A stretch of DNA of 64,000 nt from Ciona savignyi. Its lineage: Eukaryota > Chordata > Ascidiacea > Phlebobranchia > Cionidae. The notes beneath the pieces are model-generated. The model saw nothing but the letters and a program-made list of their open reading frames with translations, had not been told where the DNA came from and ran no database searches. The stretch covers positions 106,996-170,995 of the forward strand of contig CH001039.1 in the NCBI GenBank assembly GCA_000149265.1, written 5' to 3'. The position numbers and the translations under genes are program-made. This document shows positions 37,449 through 48,121 of this stretch, in pieces (the stretch's first letter is position 1; each line of letters starts with the position of its first letter).

Positions 37449-38856
37449 TTCCTATATTTTTGGTAACTGCTTTCCAAAACCAGAAGGATAAACACAAATT
37501 TTGGTAATCCCTACTGACTCTAAAGACTCACCTAAACCGAAATAAAGTCATAGACTATATAGTCATCCTAGCTAGATTTGACTTTCACACCGAAGTTAAT
37601 AAGTCATCGAACGACAAGTTAAAAGCTTTAAACAATAAATCAACAAAGTGTTATATCTTTATACTACCATTTGCTTATATAACCAATGTTCAAACGGGTT
37701 TAACGAGTATTAGCTTCTTTTTATTACAACCAGTTACAATGCACTACTGTGCGATGATTTAACAAACCGAAAAGCATTCAAATGTAAAGTTAACAAATTA
37801 AAAGATTTGGCTATTTTGACTTTAAGTACCAATGCAATTCTTGCATTTTGAGTGGGTGTAACAAAGAGTAGCTTATTATATAGTTAAAATTGACTCTGTT
37901 TGAATAATATGTGACAAGCGACGAATCTATAATTTTATGTTGTGGTGATTTTTTTAAAGGAGAAATACAAAATGGGTTCCAGGGCCCTTTTTATATCAGA
38001 ACAAGTTGAAAAATATGCTTCTTAACTTTTGATATTCAAGTTATTTAAGTGTACATTGGTTATTGCTGTAAAGTGTGCATTGCTAAGGTAAGGCGTGCGT
38101 CAAACTTCTACCTCTTTTCGAACGGACACTTCAATCGAATATATAAAAGTCGTAAAATTATTTGATATCCGAAAACCCGATGATTCGGCATTATTGAAAT
38201 TCATATCAGAATTTATGTGAGTGTTGTAAAGTACGTGAGGTGTGGGGACAATGCATTTGTATGTTTGCTTGGGAATATTGTCTTCTTTGAAGAACTTACG
38301 CAACCTTCAGTCAAGTTAATAATATTTTGTCATAATTCCGGTTCCGACTATAACATTGCTGTTGAGTGCTAGAGTCATAACTATAGTATGAATATATTAA
38401 TACAGTACCAATTTTCTTGGTGAATTTTATTGGTGTTTGCTGTCTTGAAACGGCGGATCAACGTGGTAAAATTTATTGAAGTTTGCTCTCTTGAAATAGT
38501 GCTTATTAAGAAAAAGGATCGCGTAACAAAATAGTTAATAATTGTGTAATGATACGATCGTGTTGCCGAATGGTTAACGCAAGCGATACGTAAACCGAAT
38601 TGTATACAAAAAAACGGTCCTAGGGATGATCCCTTTATGGATTCGAAACTGGGCTCGGTAAAAAACAAAACTAGCAGTACAATGCAATTTTAACGTCGAT
38701 TTGTTTTTAAAAAATAAATAAGAAATTATAAATACAAAATTAATACATGTAAGACATTCATAACCAACATAAATCGATAGAGAATTTAAATATGAACTAG
38801 TTACAACACACATATATATTAACAATTGCAATCTTTTGTCCGGATTACAAGGATTG
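37449..38856. other. Intergenic, SLC5 5' flank and lectin 3' flank
   Basis: AT-rich. A SINE family B copy is at 38553-38660. No other feature is recognised; the frames here are short and unsupported. Confidence 0.45.
38553..38660 (+). mobile_element. SINE family B
   Basis: GATCGTGTTGCCGAATGGTT, ACGCAAGCGATAC, then GATTCGAAACTGGGCTCGGT. These are A-box and B-box regions like a tRNA Leu/Ser gene with extra bases between them, ending in GGTAAAA. Confidence 0.75.
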
Positions 38857-40138
38857 CTATGCCCTCATTGCGCAAAGTGTGAGCGTGTTGTGTGGAAGAT
38901 AAGGTGATCGGTTCCAAAGACCGATATTTGTGTCGCTTGTGTCGGAACGAACTCCCAACAACACACCGGTGTCGGTTGCAGTGTGTTTTGGATAATTAGG
39001 ATGCCAATTTCCACTATAAGCTGGTTTTCCGTCGCTTGTCTTCATCGTTTTAGCCTGGAGATATAACATTTCCCGAAGTGACATTTAAACGGGTTGATGG
39101 TTTAATATTTGGCAAACGTAAAATAAGAAGGAAATTTGGCGTTACAAGACTATCGTTTCAATTGGTTATAGCTCATCTTTTTTGAGATATGATGATTGCA
39201 CGTTTGATCATACCTTAAAGTCCTATTTCATCATAGGGTGAATAGCTTTGGAAAACTAAAAAAATCGGGCAAAGTGGTATATACTTTAATCAACTATTTC
39301 AGGTTATATGTATATATTAATAAACCGCCATTTTTAAGGACCTATATAACATTTTCACAAACCGGTGGGTCGTAATTAATTGCGAGCCAGATTTCTTGCC
39401 ACGGCGCATCAAATACAATTGTGGTCATAACGTATCTATAAACTACGTCATACATCTCCTTGTCGATAATATCAACCAAAGTGGCACCAAACTGTTGGCA
39501 CGCTGTACTAGCTTGAGATCGGGTGTTGTATATCTTATTGCTTGGTTCAGGCATCCAAATGTAAAGATTCCCGTACCATACCGCATTGTCGCCTGTGAAA
39601 AAGTATTTATAAAACCCTAAAACCTTATCTGTACATTTTTTAAACAGCCCTAAAATAAGTTACTATACCACTAAAGTAATTAAACCACGCATTTTTGTTA
39701 TTAGGACGTGGTCCTTGACTAAAGAGGTAAAAGCAATAAATTGATATATCTACCAACCGTCAAAGTACAGCGTCCAATCCACAATCATGGCCACGTTCCA
39801 GCCTGTGGACTGGTCAGTTCTCTCTAGTTTAACCCAGAATCCGGAGGAAGTAATTTCGGTGACTGTATCCTTGAATTTGTGAGGCGCAGACGCGTGGTAG
39901 GTTGTAACTGTTGCTTGGACAGCCATAGGGGCAACATTCAAACACATCTGGTAGCCGATAAATTCCTTTTTTGTTGGCGACGCTGAATGAGATTGCATGA
40001 TATTTTGTCCTCCATTAGTTGTTAAGCCCACTACGTAATATTGAGTGTTAACATCACAAAATACAACTGTCCTAAAAACTTACTTGAGGCCGAAATGTGC
40101 AAAGCAAAAACAGCGATCAACAAATCGAAGAACTTCAT
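38857..40138 (-). CDS. Secreted C-type-lectin-like protein
   Basis: Exons 40084-40138, 39758-40030, 39363-39592 and 38857-39054 give 251 residues, all phases agreeing. The first 18 residues are a clear signal peptide (MKFFDLLIAVFALHISAS). The middle domain contains CLNVAPMAVQA, TEITSSGFWVKLERTDQ and MIVDWTLYFDGDNAVWYG; its family is uncertain, perhaps a beta-sandwich of the farnesoic-acid-methyltransferase-like type. The last part looks like a C-type lectin fold: YNTRSQASTACQQFGATLVD, IWLAINYDPP, SGNWHPNYP, GLWNRSPYLPHNTLTLCAMR. The usual EPN/QPD and WND calcium motifs are not obvious, so sugar binding is unproven. Confidence 0.78.
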
Positions 40139-41237
40139 AAATAAGTTGTTCAAACTATAAGTTGTTAATCCTGACCTACAGAATATTGGGTCGTAAAATA
40201 ATTAACTGCAAACTCGCTATTATAGTATACCTTGCAGTAAAACTTATTTTATGCATCTATATAAATGTAGCCAAACCTATCCGCACTAAAGAGCTATTTT
40301 AAGGGCAGGATAAGTGCAACGTTAGAAGATTAAGCAGAACATTAAAGTATGACGCTATGACGCCTAATCACCTCCTAAAAGTTTTCCGAAAATGTGGGGA
40401 CGTCAATGACGTTGTTCTTACCACTGTATCAACGTCTTGGATAATCGGTCATGTATGGCTTTTCTATGCTTACGTTTATTACTGTAGATTGGGTATGGTC
40501 GTTATAACCAAATACCTCATGCAGTCGGTTGGCAGAGTTACTCTAATGCGGTGGTTCTCGATCTTTTTGACCTCAATTAAGAAACGAACGGGCGAACTTT
40601 GCACGGGGAGTCAAAACAATCTGCTAAATACTCAAACAATTTAGGAAAAATATGGTAAATTAAAAATTTGAATTTAAAGTATTTTATCACCAATTTTTCC
40701 ACATGACTACTGTTTTTTTGAGCCTCTTGCTTTTTGGAAGTTCCAGAACTAACGTAACAATGGAAAAGAACGAACTAGACACTAACCATTTAGTAGTTTA
40801 TGATCTATGCACACTATGTCGTAAATTTACGAAATGCAAGTGTGGCGCAACTAGCTAACCCCTATGGCGCACCATTTGAGAAGCACTGCTTTAATGAGTT
40901 CAATAGTTCAACCAAAGTATTTTATACTCTGGGTGGCAACGATAGTTATGTTTTTTTATGTACTTTGATAGGGGTTATATTACATAAGTTGTATTATCGT
41001 GTGGTTAAATGGTTAAGATAGCCGATATACCGACTCCTATGCAAAAACGGTCTTAGTGATCATGGGCTCGAAACCGAGTAAAAAAATATTGCACAAGGCA
41101 AAGTAATTTTGTAATAAACCATCATTGGATAGAAGTTTTTTTTGTACATGTGAATAGTAAATTCCTTCTCGTCAGATTACCTCATAGTTACCGTCAGCTT
41201 TACAGCAGAAGTCAGTGCAATATGTTAAATAAGTTAC
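40139..41237. other. Intergenic, nothing clearly recognised apart from a SINE
   Basis: 5' flank of the lectin-like gene. A family B SINE is at 41000-41090. A 95-codon plus frame at 40357-40644 lacks any recognisable domain and I do not call it. Confidence 0.4.
41000..41090 (+). mobile_element. SINE family B
   Basis: CGTGTGGTTAAATGGTTAAG, TACCGACTCCTATGCAAAAA, CGGTCTTAGTGATCATGGG and CTCGAAACCGAG follow the family B order. Confidence 0.7.
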
Positions 41238-41509
41238 CAAAAGCTGGACCTATTGCCGATGGAATAGCTTGGTGGGTTATTGCGTCGCCTTTTAGCCAAA
41301 TAGTTGCGGTTTATAAACTGGTCGATAGCTAGTAGGTTGTGTCCTTGAGCAAGGCACTAAACAGACATTTTCAGAGCACAGTGAAGTAAAAATGGCGTAT
41401 AACCAATTAAGACCATGCGCGGGCGGATGTGACGAGTGGTACCCTCTATGAGTCGTTGTTTTTAACGAGTGTTTTGCTGAGTAACAATGGTGGTGATTCC
41501 CCAATGTTT

Positions 41510-42197
41510 GTTTGGTTGAAAGCAGCATGTGCTAGGCTGCGCGCCGGTGTTCTCATTTAGCTGTAAAGTTTTGTAATAGTGGAGCAGTGCTTTGTGAAAT
41601 AAAGGTGTGGATTGTACATCTGCTGTTGGGAAAACACTTGCCGATGTACGAAGGGGTATGGGCTCAAAATGTTTAAGTAACATTTTGGTGGGTTTTGAGT
41701 TTATGTTGCAGATCCAAGCTTAAATTTTAAATTGTGAAAAAATCTAAGACTTTCTATATCAGGATTTTATGTGACAGCCGTTTTTGTGGGGTCAGTTTGC
41801 ATTGGGCCAGATTTAGGAAAATAAGCAATCAAATACTGTAATTTTAAAAAAGAACGGTGGGCACGTGGTAATCTAACGATTTCCCGTGCAAGAACCTCGT
41901 TCCCAAGCTATTACAGTGTATAGTAAGTGTATTGCAATGTTTAAATACAACTAAAACATCATACATTGCTGCAGTTTGTGTTACATAATATAGAAAATCA
42001 CTTGGTTTAAGTCAGGGTTCGGCAACCTGCGACTCAGGCACCAAATGCGTTTATTAATCCTTCTAACACGGCTCTTAATATTATTGCAACTGTAGCGAGC
42101 GTTTAATAAGTTTAATACTAACACATACGTAAAACAAACAGAAGAACACTCGCGTCTTTATCTCAGTGTTGATTTTTTTTCTTACCGAGCCAAGTTT
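41510..42197. other. Arm-specific 688-bp segment
   Basis: Present in the left palindrome arm only. GTTT stands at both edges (41506-41509 and 42194-42197), and the right arm keeps a single GTTT at the junction. This fits a microhomology deletion in the right arm, or a duplication with the insertion. Inside, about 42010-42040, is a hAT-like end (CAGGGTTCGGCAACC). Confidence 0.75.
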
Positions 42198-42290
42198 CGA
42201 ATCCACGATTGGCTCATCACTTTAACCGTTTTTGTATAGGTTGGTATATGTATCAGGCGCGTTAACCATTCGGGCTACACGACCGTTCAT
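42180..42290 (-). mobile_element. SINE family B, left palindrome arm
   Basis: GAGCCAAGTTTCGAATCCAC, CCGTTTTTGTATAGGTTGG and CGCGTTAACCATTCGG are the reverse complement of family B. The mirror copy in the other arm is at 46201-46300. Confidence 0.75.
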
Positions 42291-42507
42291 CTTAGTGTTG
42301 ATTTCCTTTTATTGTGCAATTATGTTATAAGTTTTGCGGCCCCCGGTGATTTTCATTTTGTGAAATATCGGTTAAAATGGCTTTTTATATGCAAATACCA
42401 CTTTTCCTAAGAAGTTAGGTAAAGAGACAACTCAACACGCAAAATTACTTTCGTTTTAATTTTATTATTGCTGGTGACATAGTAGTTTTATTAAGACGCA
42501 ACAATAT

Positions 42508-42836
42508 TTATTCTCTTTCCATAATTGCTTCCATTGCTGCTAAGTCAAGAGCGTCCTCTGTAAATACAAAACGTCATGTAACGGCTTTTAAATACTTTAA
42601 ATGAACACACAATATTTACCTAAAGACATTTCTTCGCCTCCATGTTGGTTCCATTTCTTCCATGGGTTCCATGGAGATTCACCGGGCTGGGCGCCACCGC
42701 GAGCAATTGCAGGAATCAGACCAGCTGCGTGAGGTAGAAGCTTCACACCAAGTTTGACAAGGCCTCCGATTTTAGCATCGGATGGCACCAACTGTACCAC
42801 GAGAAGAACGGCGAGAAAGACGACTTTGCTTTGCAT
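42508..42836 (-). CDS. Antimicrobial-peptide-like precursor, copy 1
   Basis: Exons 42620-42836 and 42508-42557 encode 88 residues. A signal peptide (about 1-21) is followed by a cationic amphipathic segment (22-46: Lys at 22, 28, 32, Arg46, with Leu/Val/Ile/Ala between) ending in Gly-Gly. Then come a Trp/Pro-rich linker and an acidic C-terminus (73-88) encoded largely by exon 2. Signal, cationic core and anionic pro-region is the layout of tunicate antimicrobial peptide precursors; membrane-active defence is the inferred role. The TAA overlaps an AATAAA (GAATAAAT). The protein is identical to copy 2; the coding DNA differs by synonymous changes I could see at two glycine codons. Confidence 0.82.
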
Positions 42837-43519
42837 CTTGTTGTTGTATCACTTGTATGATGAAAACCTACTTGTCTCGCTGTGTATTTAACCACTTACT
42901 GTGTTGTGGATAAGACGTTCTTCGAAGCAAAAAATCACTTCGCGGTAAAATGAAGATGAAACGAAGAAGGCATTTTCCTGGGACGAACGGAAAAGTTTTA
43001 AAGAATACAAATTAAAGAATGTTTACTGGTGAAAAGAAATCTGGCGATAAAAAGGGGAAGCAATAATTAATATGTCAATAAGCACAGAAGTTAATTAATG
43101 ACTAAGTTAACGTCGCATATCATAAAAATATAAAGATTTAGATTTCCAGAAAAAATTAAAAAATATCAACGTGGATTCATAAAAACGTTGAACATTTATA
43201 GATACAGTTCATCTACACGAACTGCAATCAGTTGATGCATAGCTATATGTGGCTAATATACATTGTAGGATTTCGAAGTGCCCGCATTGTCGATTTGCAG
43301 GGGAGAGTTCATTTTATGATAAAAATAGTTTGGCCAATTTAATTTAATAACCAATAATCTTGATTGCGAGAAAGGTTCTGGTGGGTTTCACTGTATTCAC
43401 AACTGTCCAATTACGACTTTGCATGATGTCCCGACATATTTACCAAGTTTAAAAATGTTCTGAGTGGGTTAGAAGGACATCTTTCATCAGAAGAGTTTCA
43501 GCTTCAGAAATGCTAGTTA

Positions 43520-43686
43520 GCAAACTAGTTGGTTGTGTCCTTGGGCAAGCTACTTGTCCGGCGGGTTGGTCTAGCGGTTAAGTGCGTCGCCTTTTGGTGG
43601 GCGCGAGGTGATCTGACGATTGCACGTGTGTTAACCCCCTTGGTTTTCCCGTTCACGGGGATAAACATGAATATCCTATCCTATCC
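43520..43686 (+). mobile_element. SINE family A, left palindrome arm
   Basis: GTTGTGTCCTTGGGCAAG, GGTTGGTCTAGCGGTTAAGT and GATAAACATGAATATCCTAT, in a rearranged or truncated copy. Mirrored at 44814-44985. Confidence 0.8.
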
Positions 43687-44020
43687 TACTTAATGGAAAT
43701 TGCATTGATGTGTGGAGGTTTAACATGGGCATTTGCCAGACACGTGTCTAATTCTCGACACCTGAAAAACAGAGTACTCCACCATGGACGTCGGATATTC
43801 CAATGGTATTGGGTATCTTTCACGAGGTTTATGAGTACCATTTTTGAAGTTATAGCAATGTCGTTTAGCTGTGTTAAGCCGTTAAACACACAATAAAATT
43901 ATGTTATTCTAGATCCATCTATGCAACTAAGCAATAACATATTGACACGTTTCCTCTTTAACCGGCAACAACCATTTAAACAATTTCCGTTTAATCAAGC
44001 CATTTTATAATTTATTTCTG

Positions 44021-44482
44021 TATAATTTAGTTATCGAATCAGGTTAAAGCTTTTAATGATCTTAACTGGCATGCGCCTCAATAAGAGTTCGCACATTCAG
44101 TCAAGTATATGTAGCAATGGATATAGGGTAATCTTCCGTTAATCAACGCACTATTTAACCAAAACACTTCTGACACAGGTATATTTCTCTTGCATATGTA
44201 CAGCCGGGCGTTGGGTTGATTGGTAATACCCATATACTTATATATAAATATAACATTTAAATATTTTACTGTTCTTTTTATTTAAAATTTTTATTCTTTT
44301 TGCGTAAAATTATGTTTACATGCAAGTATATCTGTGAGAAAATATCTCAACAAAACATTGAGCAACGTATCCATCTACAAACTCACACCAGGTGGATATT
44401 TGCTGTAAATGAAATAATGCTCATGAAATCTTCACTCATAATAAATATCAAAACTTGCAAATGTAGATATTAACAGCCATGC
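44021..44482. other. Palindrome spacer
   Basis: 462 bp of AT-rich unique sequence between the arms. No gene or element is recognised. Confidence 0.6.
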
Positions 44483-44813
44483 CAGAAATAAATTATAAAA
44501 TGGTTTGATTAAACGGAAATTGTTCAGATAGTTGTTGCCGGTTAAAGAGGAAACGTGTCAATATGTTATTGCTTAGTTGTGTAGATAGATCTATAGAATA
44601 ACATAATTTTATGGTGTATTTAACGGCTTAACATAGCTAAACGACATTGCTATAACTTCAAAAATGGTACTCATAAACCTCGTGAAAGATACCCAATACC
44701 ATTGGAATATCCGACGTCCATGGTGGAGTACTCTGTTTTTTAGGTGTCGAGAATTAGACACGTGTCTGGCAAATGCCCATGTTAAACCTCCACACATTAA
44801 TGCAATTTCCATT

Positions 44814-44985
44814 AAGTAGGATAGGATAGGATATTCATGTTTATCCCCGTGAACGGGAAAACCAAGGGGGGTTAACACACGTGCAATCGTCAGATCACCT
44901 CGCGCCCACCAAAAGGCGACGCACTTAACCGCTAGACCAACCCGCCGGACAAGTAGCTTGCCCAAGGACACAACCGACTAGTTTG
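44814..44985 (-). mobile_element. SINE family A, right palindrome arm
   Basis: Mirror image of 43520-43686 (GGATATTCATGTTTATCCCC, GTGAACGGGAAAACCAAG, CAAGGACACAACCGACTAG). Confidence 0.8.
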
Positions 44986-45652
44986 CTAGCATTTCTGAGG
45001 CTGAAACTCTTCTGATAAAAGATGTCCTTCTAACCCACCCAGAACATTTTTAAACTTGGTAAATATGTCGGGACATCATGCAAAGTCGTAATTTGACAGT
45101 TGTGAATACAGTGAAACCCACCAGAACCTTTTTCGCAATCAAGATTATTGGTTATTAAATTAACTTGGCCAAACTATTTTTATCATAAAATGAACTCTCC
45201 GCTGCATATCGACAATGTGGGCACTTTGTATATTAGCCACATATAGTTATGCATTAACTGATTGCAGTTCGTGTAGATGAACTGTATCTATAAATGTTCA
45301 ACGTTTTTATGAATCCACGTTGATATTTTTTAATTTTCTCTGGAAATCTAAATCTTTATATTTTTATGATATGCGACGTTAACTTAGTCATTAATTAACT
45401 TCTGTGGTTATTGACATATTAATTATTGCTTCCCCTTTTCATCGCCAGATTTCTTTTCACCAGTAAACATTCTTTAATTTGTATTCTCTAAAACTTTTCC
45501 GTTCGTCCCAGGAAAATGCCTTCTTCGTTTCATCTTCATTTTACCGCGAAGTGATTTTTTGCTTCGAAGAACGTCTTATCCACAACACAGTAAGTGGTTA
45601 AATACACAGCGAGACAAGTAGGTTTTCATCATACAAGTGATACAACAACAAG

Positions 45653-45981
45653 ATGCAAAGCAAAGTCGTCTTTCTCGCCGTTCTTCTCGTGGTACAGTTG
45701 GTGCCATCCGATGCTAAAATCGGAGGACTTGTCAAACTTGGTGTGAAGCTTCTACCTCACGCAGCTGGTCTGATTCCTGCAATTGCTCGCGGTGGCGCCC
45801 AGCCCGGCGAATCTCCATGGAACCCATGGAAGAAATGGAACCAACATGGAGGCGAAGAAATGTCTTTAGGTAAATATTGTGTGTTCATTTAAAGTATTTA
45901 AAAGCCGTTACATGATGTTTTGTATTTACAGAGGACGCTCTTGACTTAGCAGCAATGGAAGCAATTATGGAAAGAGAATAA
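45653..45981 (+). CDS. Antimicrobial-peptide-like precursor, copy 2
   Basis: Exons 45653-45869 and 45932-45981, donor GTAAAT and acceptor TTTACAG, 88 residues identical to copy 1. It is transcribed away from copy 1 with the palindrome spacer between them, so the pair is head to head. A TATA-like GGTTAAATAC lies ~55 bp before the ATG, in sequence shared by both copies. Because the proteins are identical while the flanks have drifted, purifying selection or gene conversion of the coding part is likely. Function is inferred from layout only. Confidence 0.85.
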
Positions 45982-46200
45982 ATGTTGTTGCGTTTTATTA
46001 AGACTACTATGTCACCAGCAATAATATAATTAAAACGAAAGTAATTTTGCGTGTTAAGTTGTCTCTTTACCTAACTTCTTAGGAAAAGTGGTATTTGTAT
46101 ATAAAAAGCCATTTTAACCGATATTTTACAAAATGAAAATTACCGGGTGCCGCAAAACTAATAATTTAATTGCACAATAAAAGGAAATCAACACTAAGAT

Positions 46201-46300
46201 GAACGGTCGTGTAGCCGAATGGTTAACGCGCCTGATACATATACCAACCTATACAAAAACGGTTCAAGTGATGAGCCAATCGTGGATTCGAAACATTGGG
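46201..46300 (+). mobile_element. SINE family B, right palindrome arm
   Basis: GGTCGTGTAGCCGAATGGTT, ACGCGCCTGATACATATACC, CAACCTATACAAAAACGGTT and GTGGATTCGAAAC, interrupted where the arm-specific deletion begins. Confidence 0.8.
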
Positions 46301-46609
46301 GAATCACCACCATTGTTACTCAGCAAAACACTCGTTAAAAACAACGACTCATAGAAGGGTACCACTCGTCACATCCGCCCGCGCATGGTTTTAATTGGTT
46401 ATACGCCATCTTTACTTCACTGTGCTCTGAAAATATCCGTTTAGTGCATTGCTCAAGGACACAGCCTATTAGCTATCGACCAGTTTATAAAACGCAACTA
46501 TTTGGCTAAAAGGCGACGCAATAACCCACCAAGCTATTCCATCGGCAATATAGGGTCCAGCTTTTGAGCCAATCGTGGATGAGCCAATCGTGGATTCGAA
46601 ACTTGTGGC

Positions 46610-46945
46610 ACACAGTGTCTAAAAGTCCAACATTTCGCCAAATCTGATCAAAATTAGAGCAGCCATTCAAGCGCTATATGCCCCAAAAAGCTAATTTATT
46701 GGAAAAAAACTTTTGGATTTTAACGTCTCAGGGGAATTCCCCTGAATTCACTACCCAAAATTTTGGTTTCTTCATATCTAGACCATGTTCTCTTACAAAT
46801 GTCAAATTTTCATTGCGATTCCATTACTCCTTTTGGTAGACGTCGTGGCAACATGCCATGCCTGTCAAGCGTTTGACGAAAAAAAAAGAAAAAAAAACGG
46901 ACAAAAACAATATGTGTCCCAATTTTTTAAATGGGACCCATAACT
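46610..46945 (-). repeat. Single inverted unit of the ~330-bp array element
   Basis: Reverse complement of one unit of the array at 1266-2850: AGCGCTATATGCCCC, GGGGAATTCCCC, CAACATGCCATGCCTGTC, then a poly-A-rich run and ATGGGACCCATAA. It has the same terminus as the array, which shows that the terminus is part of the mobile unit. Confidence 0.85.
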
Positions 46946-47115
46946 AAAAAGTTGCATACGCCCCATGCCTATCTAAACCCTTCTCCCTGAAATTCCCAGA
47001 AATTCAATCCACTAAAACTAGTCATCACTTTCATTTATGCTTTATATCATAGAAAAGGAAATGCCAATCGGAACGAATGTGAGAAACATCACGATATTCT
47101 GATTCTAGATGAAAT
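46946..47115. other. Short spacer between repeat unit and transposase relic
   Basis: No feature recognised. Confidence 0.4.
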
Positions 47116-47480
47116 CTAAGCGCCAATGTTTTTACTAAACTCGGAAATGACATCATCATAATTCAAGTTCAAATCACGGTGTATGTAACGAAAAGCAAGG
47201 CCATTTAAACGAGTTTCGTTCATTGTAGAACGCAAGTAATTTTTAATGAAATTTAAACTGCTTACCGACCGTTCACTTGTGGCAGTTGCCACAGAAAATG
47301 TGGCAAATATTTGCGATAGAATCGAAATATCGGGAAAGATTTAAAGGTTGCCTCCTCTAAGACCTTAACGGCTCGATCTGGAGCATATTCCCTCTTTCGT
47401 TATTGCCTATACTTTTTCTAACGCAAGTATTCAACCGTCATTGCCTCTTCGTCACAGGAAAGAAAAGAAAATTCAATGTT
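47116..47480 (-). pseudogene. hAT transposase relic (C-terminal dimerisation domain)
   Basis: The minus strand from about 47344 to the stop at 47116-47118 is open and encodes the typical hAT C-terminal domain: ATATSERSVSSLNFIKNYLR, then RSTMNETRLNGLAFRYIHRD. Upstream, recognisable transposase-like sequence (EYAPDRAVKVLEEATFKSFP) runs into in-frame stops near 47400-47430, so the gene is broken. The catalytic part is not visible. Confidence 0.8.
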
Positions 47481-48121
47481 TCGGTTTTGATGCTTTCAAA
47501 CGATCGATTCACGCAGTATAGTTTGGAAGAAGCAGGGATAGGAATATGACAGTGTGTGCATTAAATCTTTGCAATTGTGCAAAACAGTGTCGATATAAAG
47601 AAAAAACACACCTTTTTCGAAGTAGGTACAAAGGGTATCAGCGGGCACATTTACTCAATGTAGGCAAAAGATATTACTCGATATTACTATCATTACAACT
47701 TGCATAACTTTGACAAGGTAATTATGTGCCCTTTTAGAAAATACAGTTCTTCCATTAATCAAAATAATTTATTGGTCGTCGCTCTGCAAAGAACGCGCAT
47801 TGTTATGAGAAAGAAAAGTTCATCGAATTGTTTGTCTTTTTATTGAATGTGCCTATACCTACCAATTCCACTAGAAGCGATGATTTGTTATTCTACCTTT
47901 CGCAGTCGTCCATTATTTTTCAATTTAAAGTGGCCAACTGAGCAAAAAGCGCTGAAAAGATGGTTTGAAGTAATTTCTTTGAAGTGTGTGAACGTCTCAA
48001 TTGTCACCTGGGTAATAGTTCCCGTGGTAATTCCCAAACAGATACGCTTGGCCTATATAAACAGGCATAAAACAAATTTAGGCCAATTCTATGTTTTGGA
48101 ATAGGGAAAGGCTGCAGTACC
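47481..48121. other. Upstream region of the claudin-like gene
   Basis: No coding feature that I can support. Part may be more degraded transposase. Confidence 0.4.

Larger units (their letters stand above)
41238..44020 (+). repeat. Left arm of a 5.3-kb palindrome
   Basis: Reverse complement of 44483-46566, base for base over long stretches, except for an extra 688 bp (41510-42197). The spacer is 462 bp (44021-44482). The arm carries one copy of the antimicrobial-peptide-like gene, SINE fragments of both families, and a stretch (43690-43900) that gives the same spurious frame in both arms. Confidence 0.93.
44483..46566 (-). repeat. Right arm of the palindrome
   Basis: Reverse complement of 41238-44020 with scattered substitutions and without the 688-bp segment. 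Outside both arms similarity stops abruptly at CAAAAGCTGG (left, about 41238) and CCAGCTTTTG (right, 46566). Confidence 0.93.

Noticed and set aside
43686-43896. 67-codon frame repeated at 44609-44971
   Set aside because: Conserved only because it lies in both palindrome arms; it overlaps SINE sequence and shows no domain.
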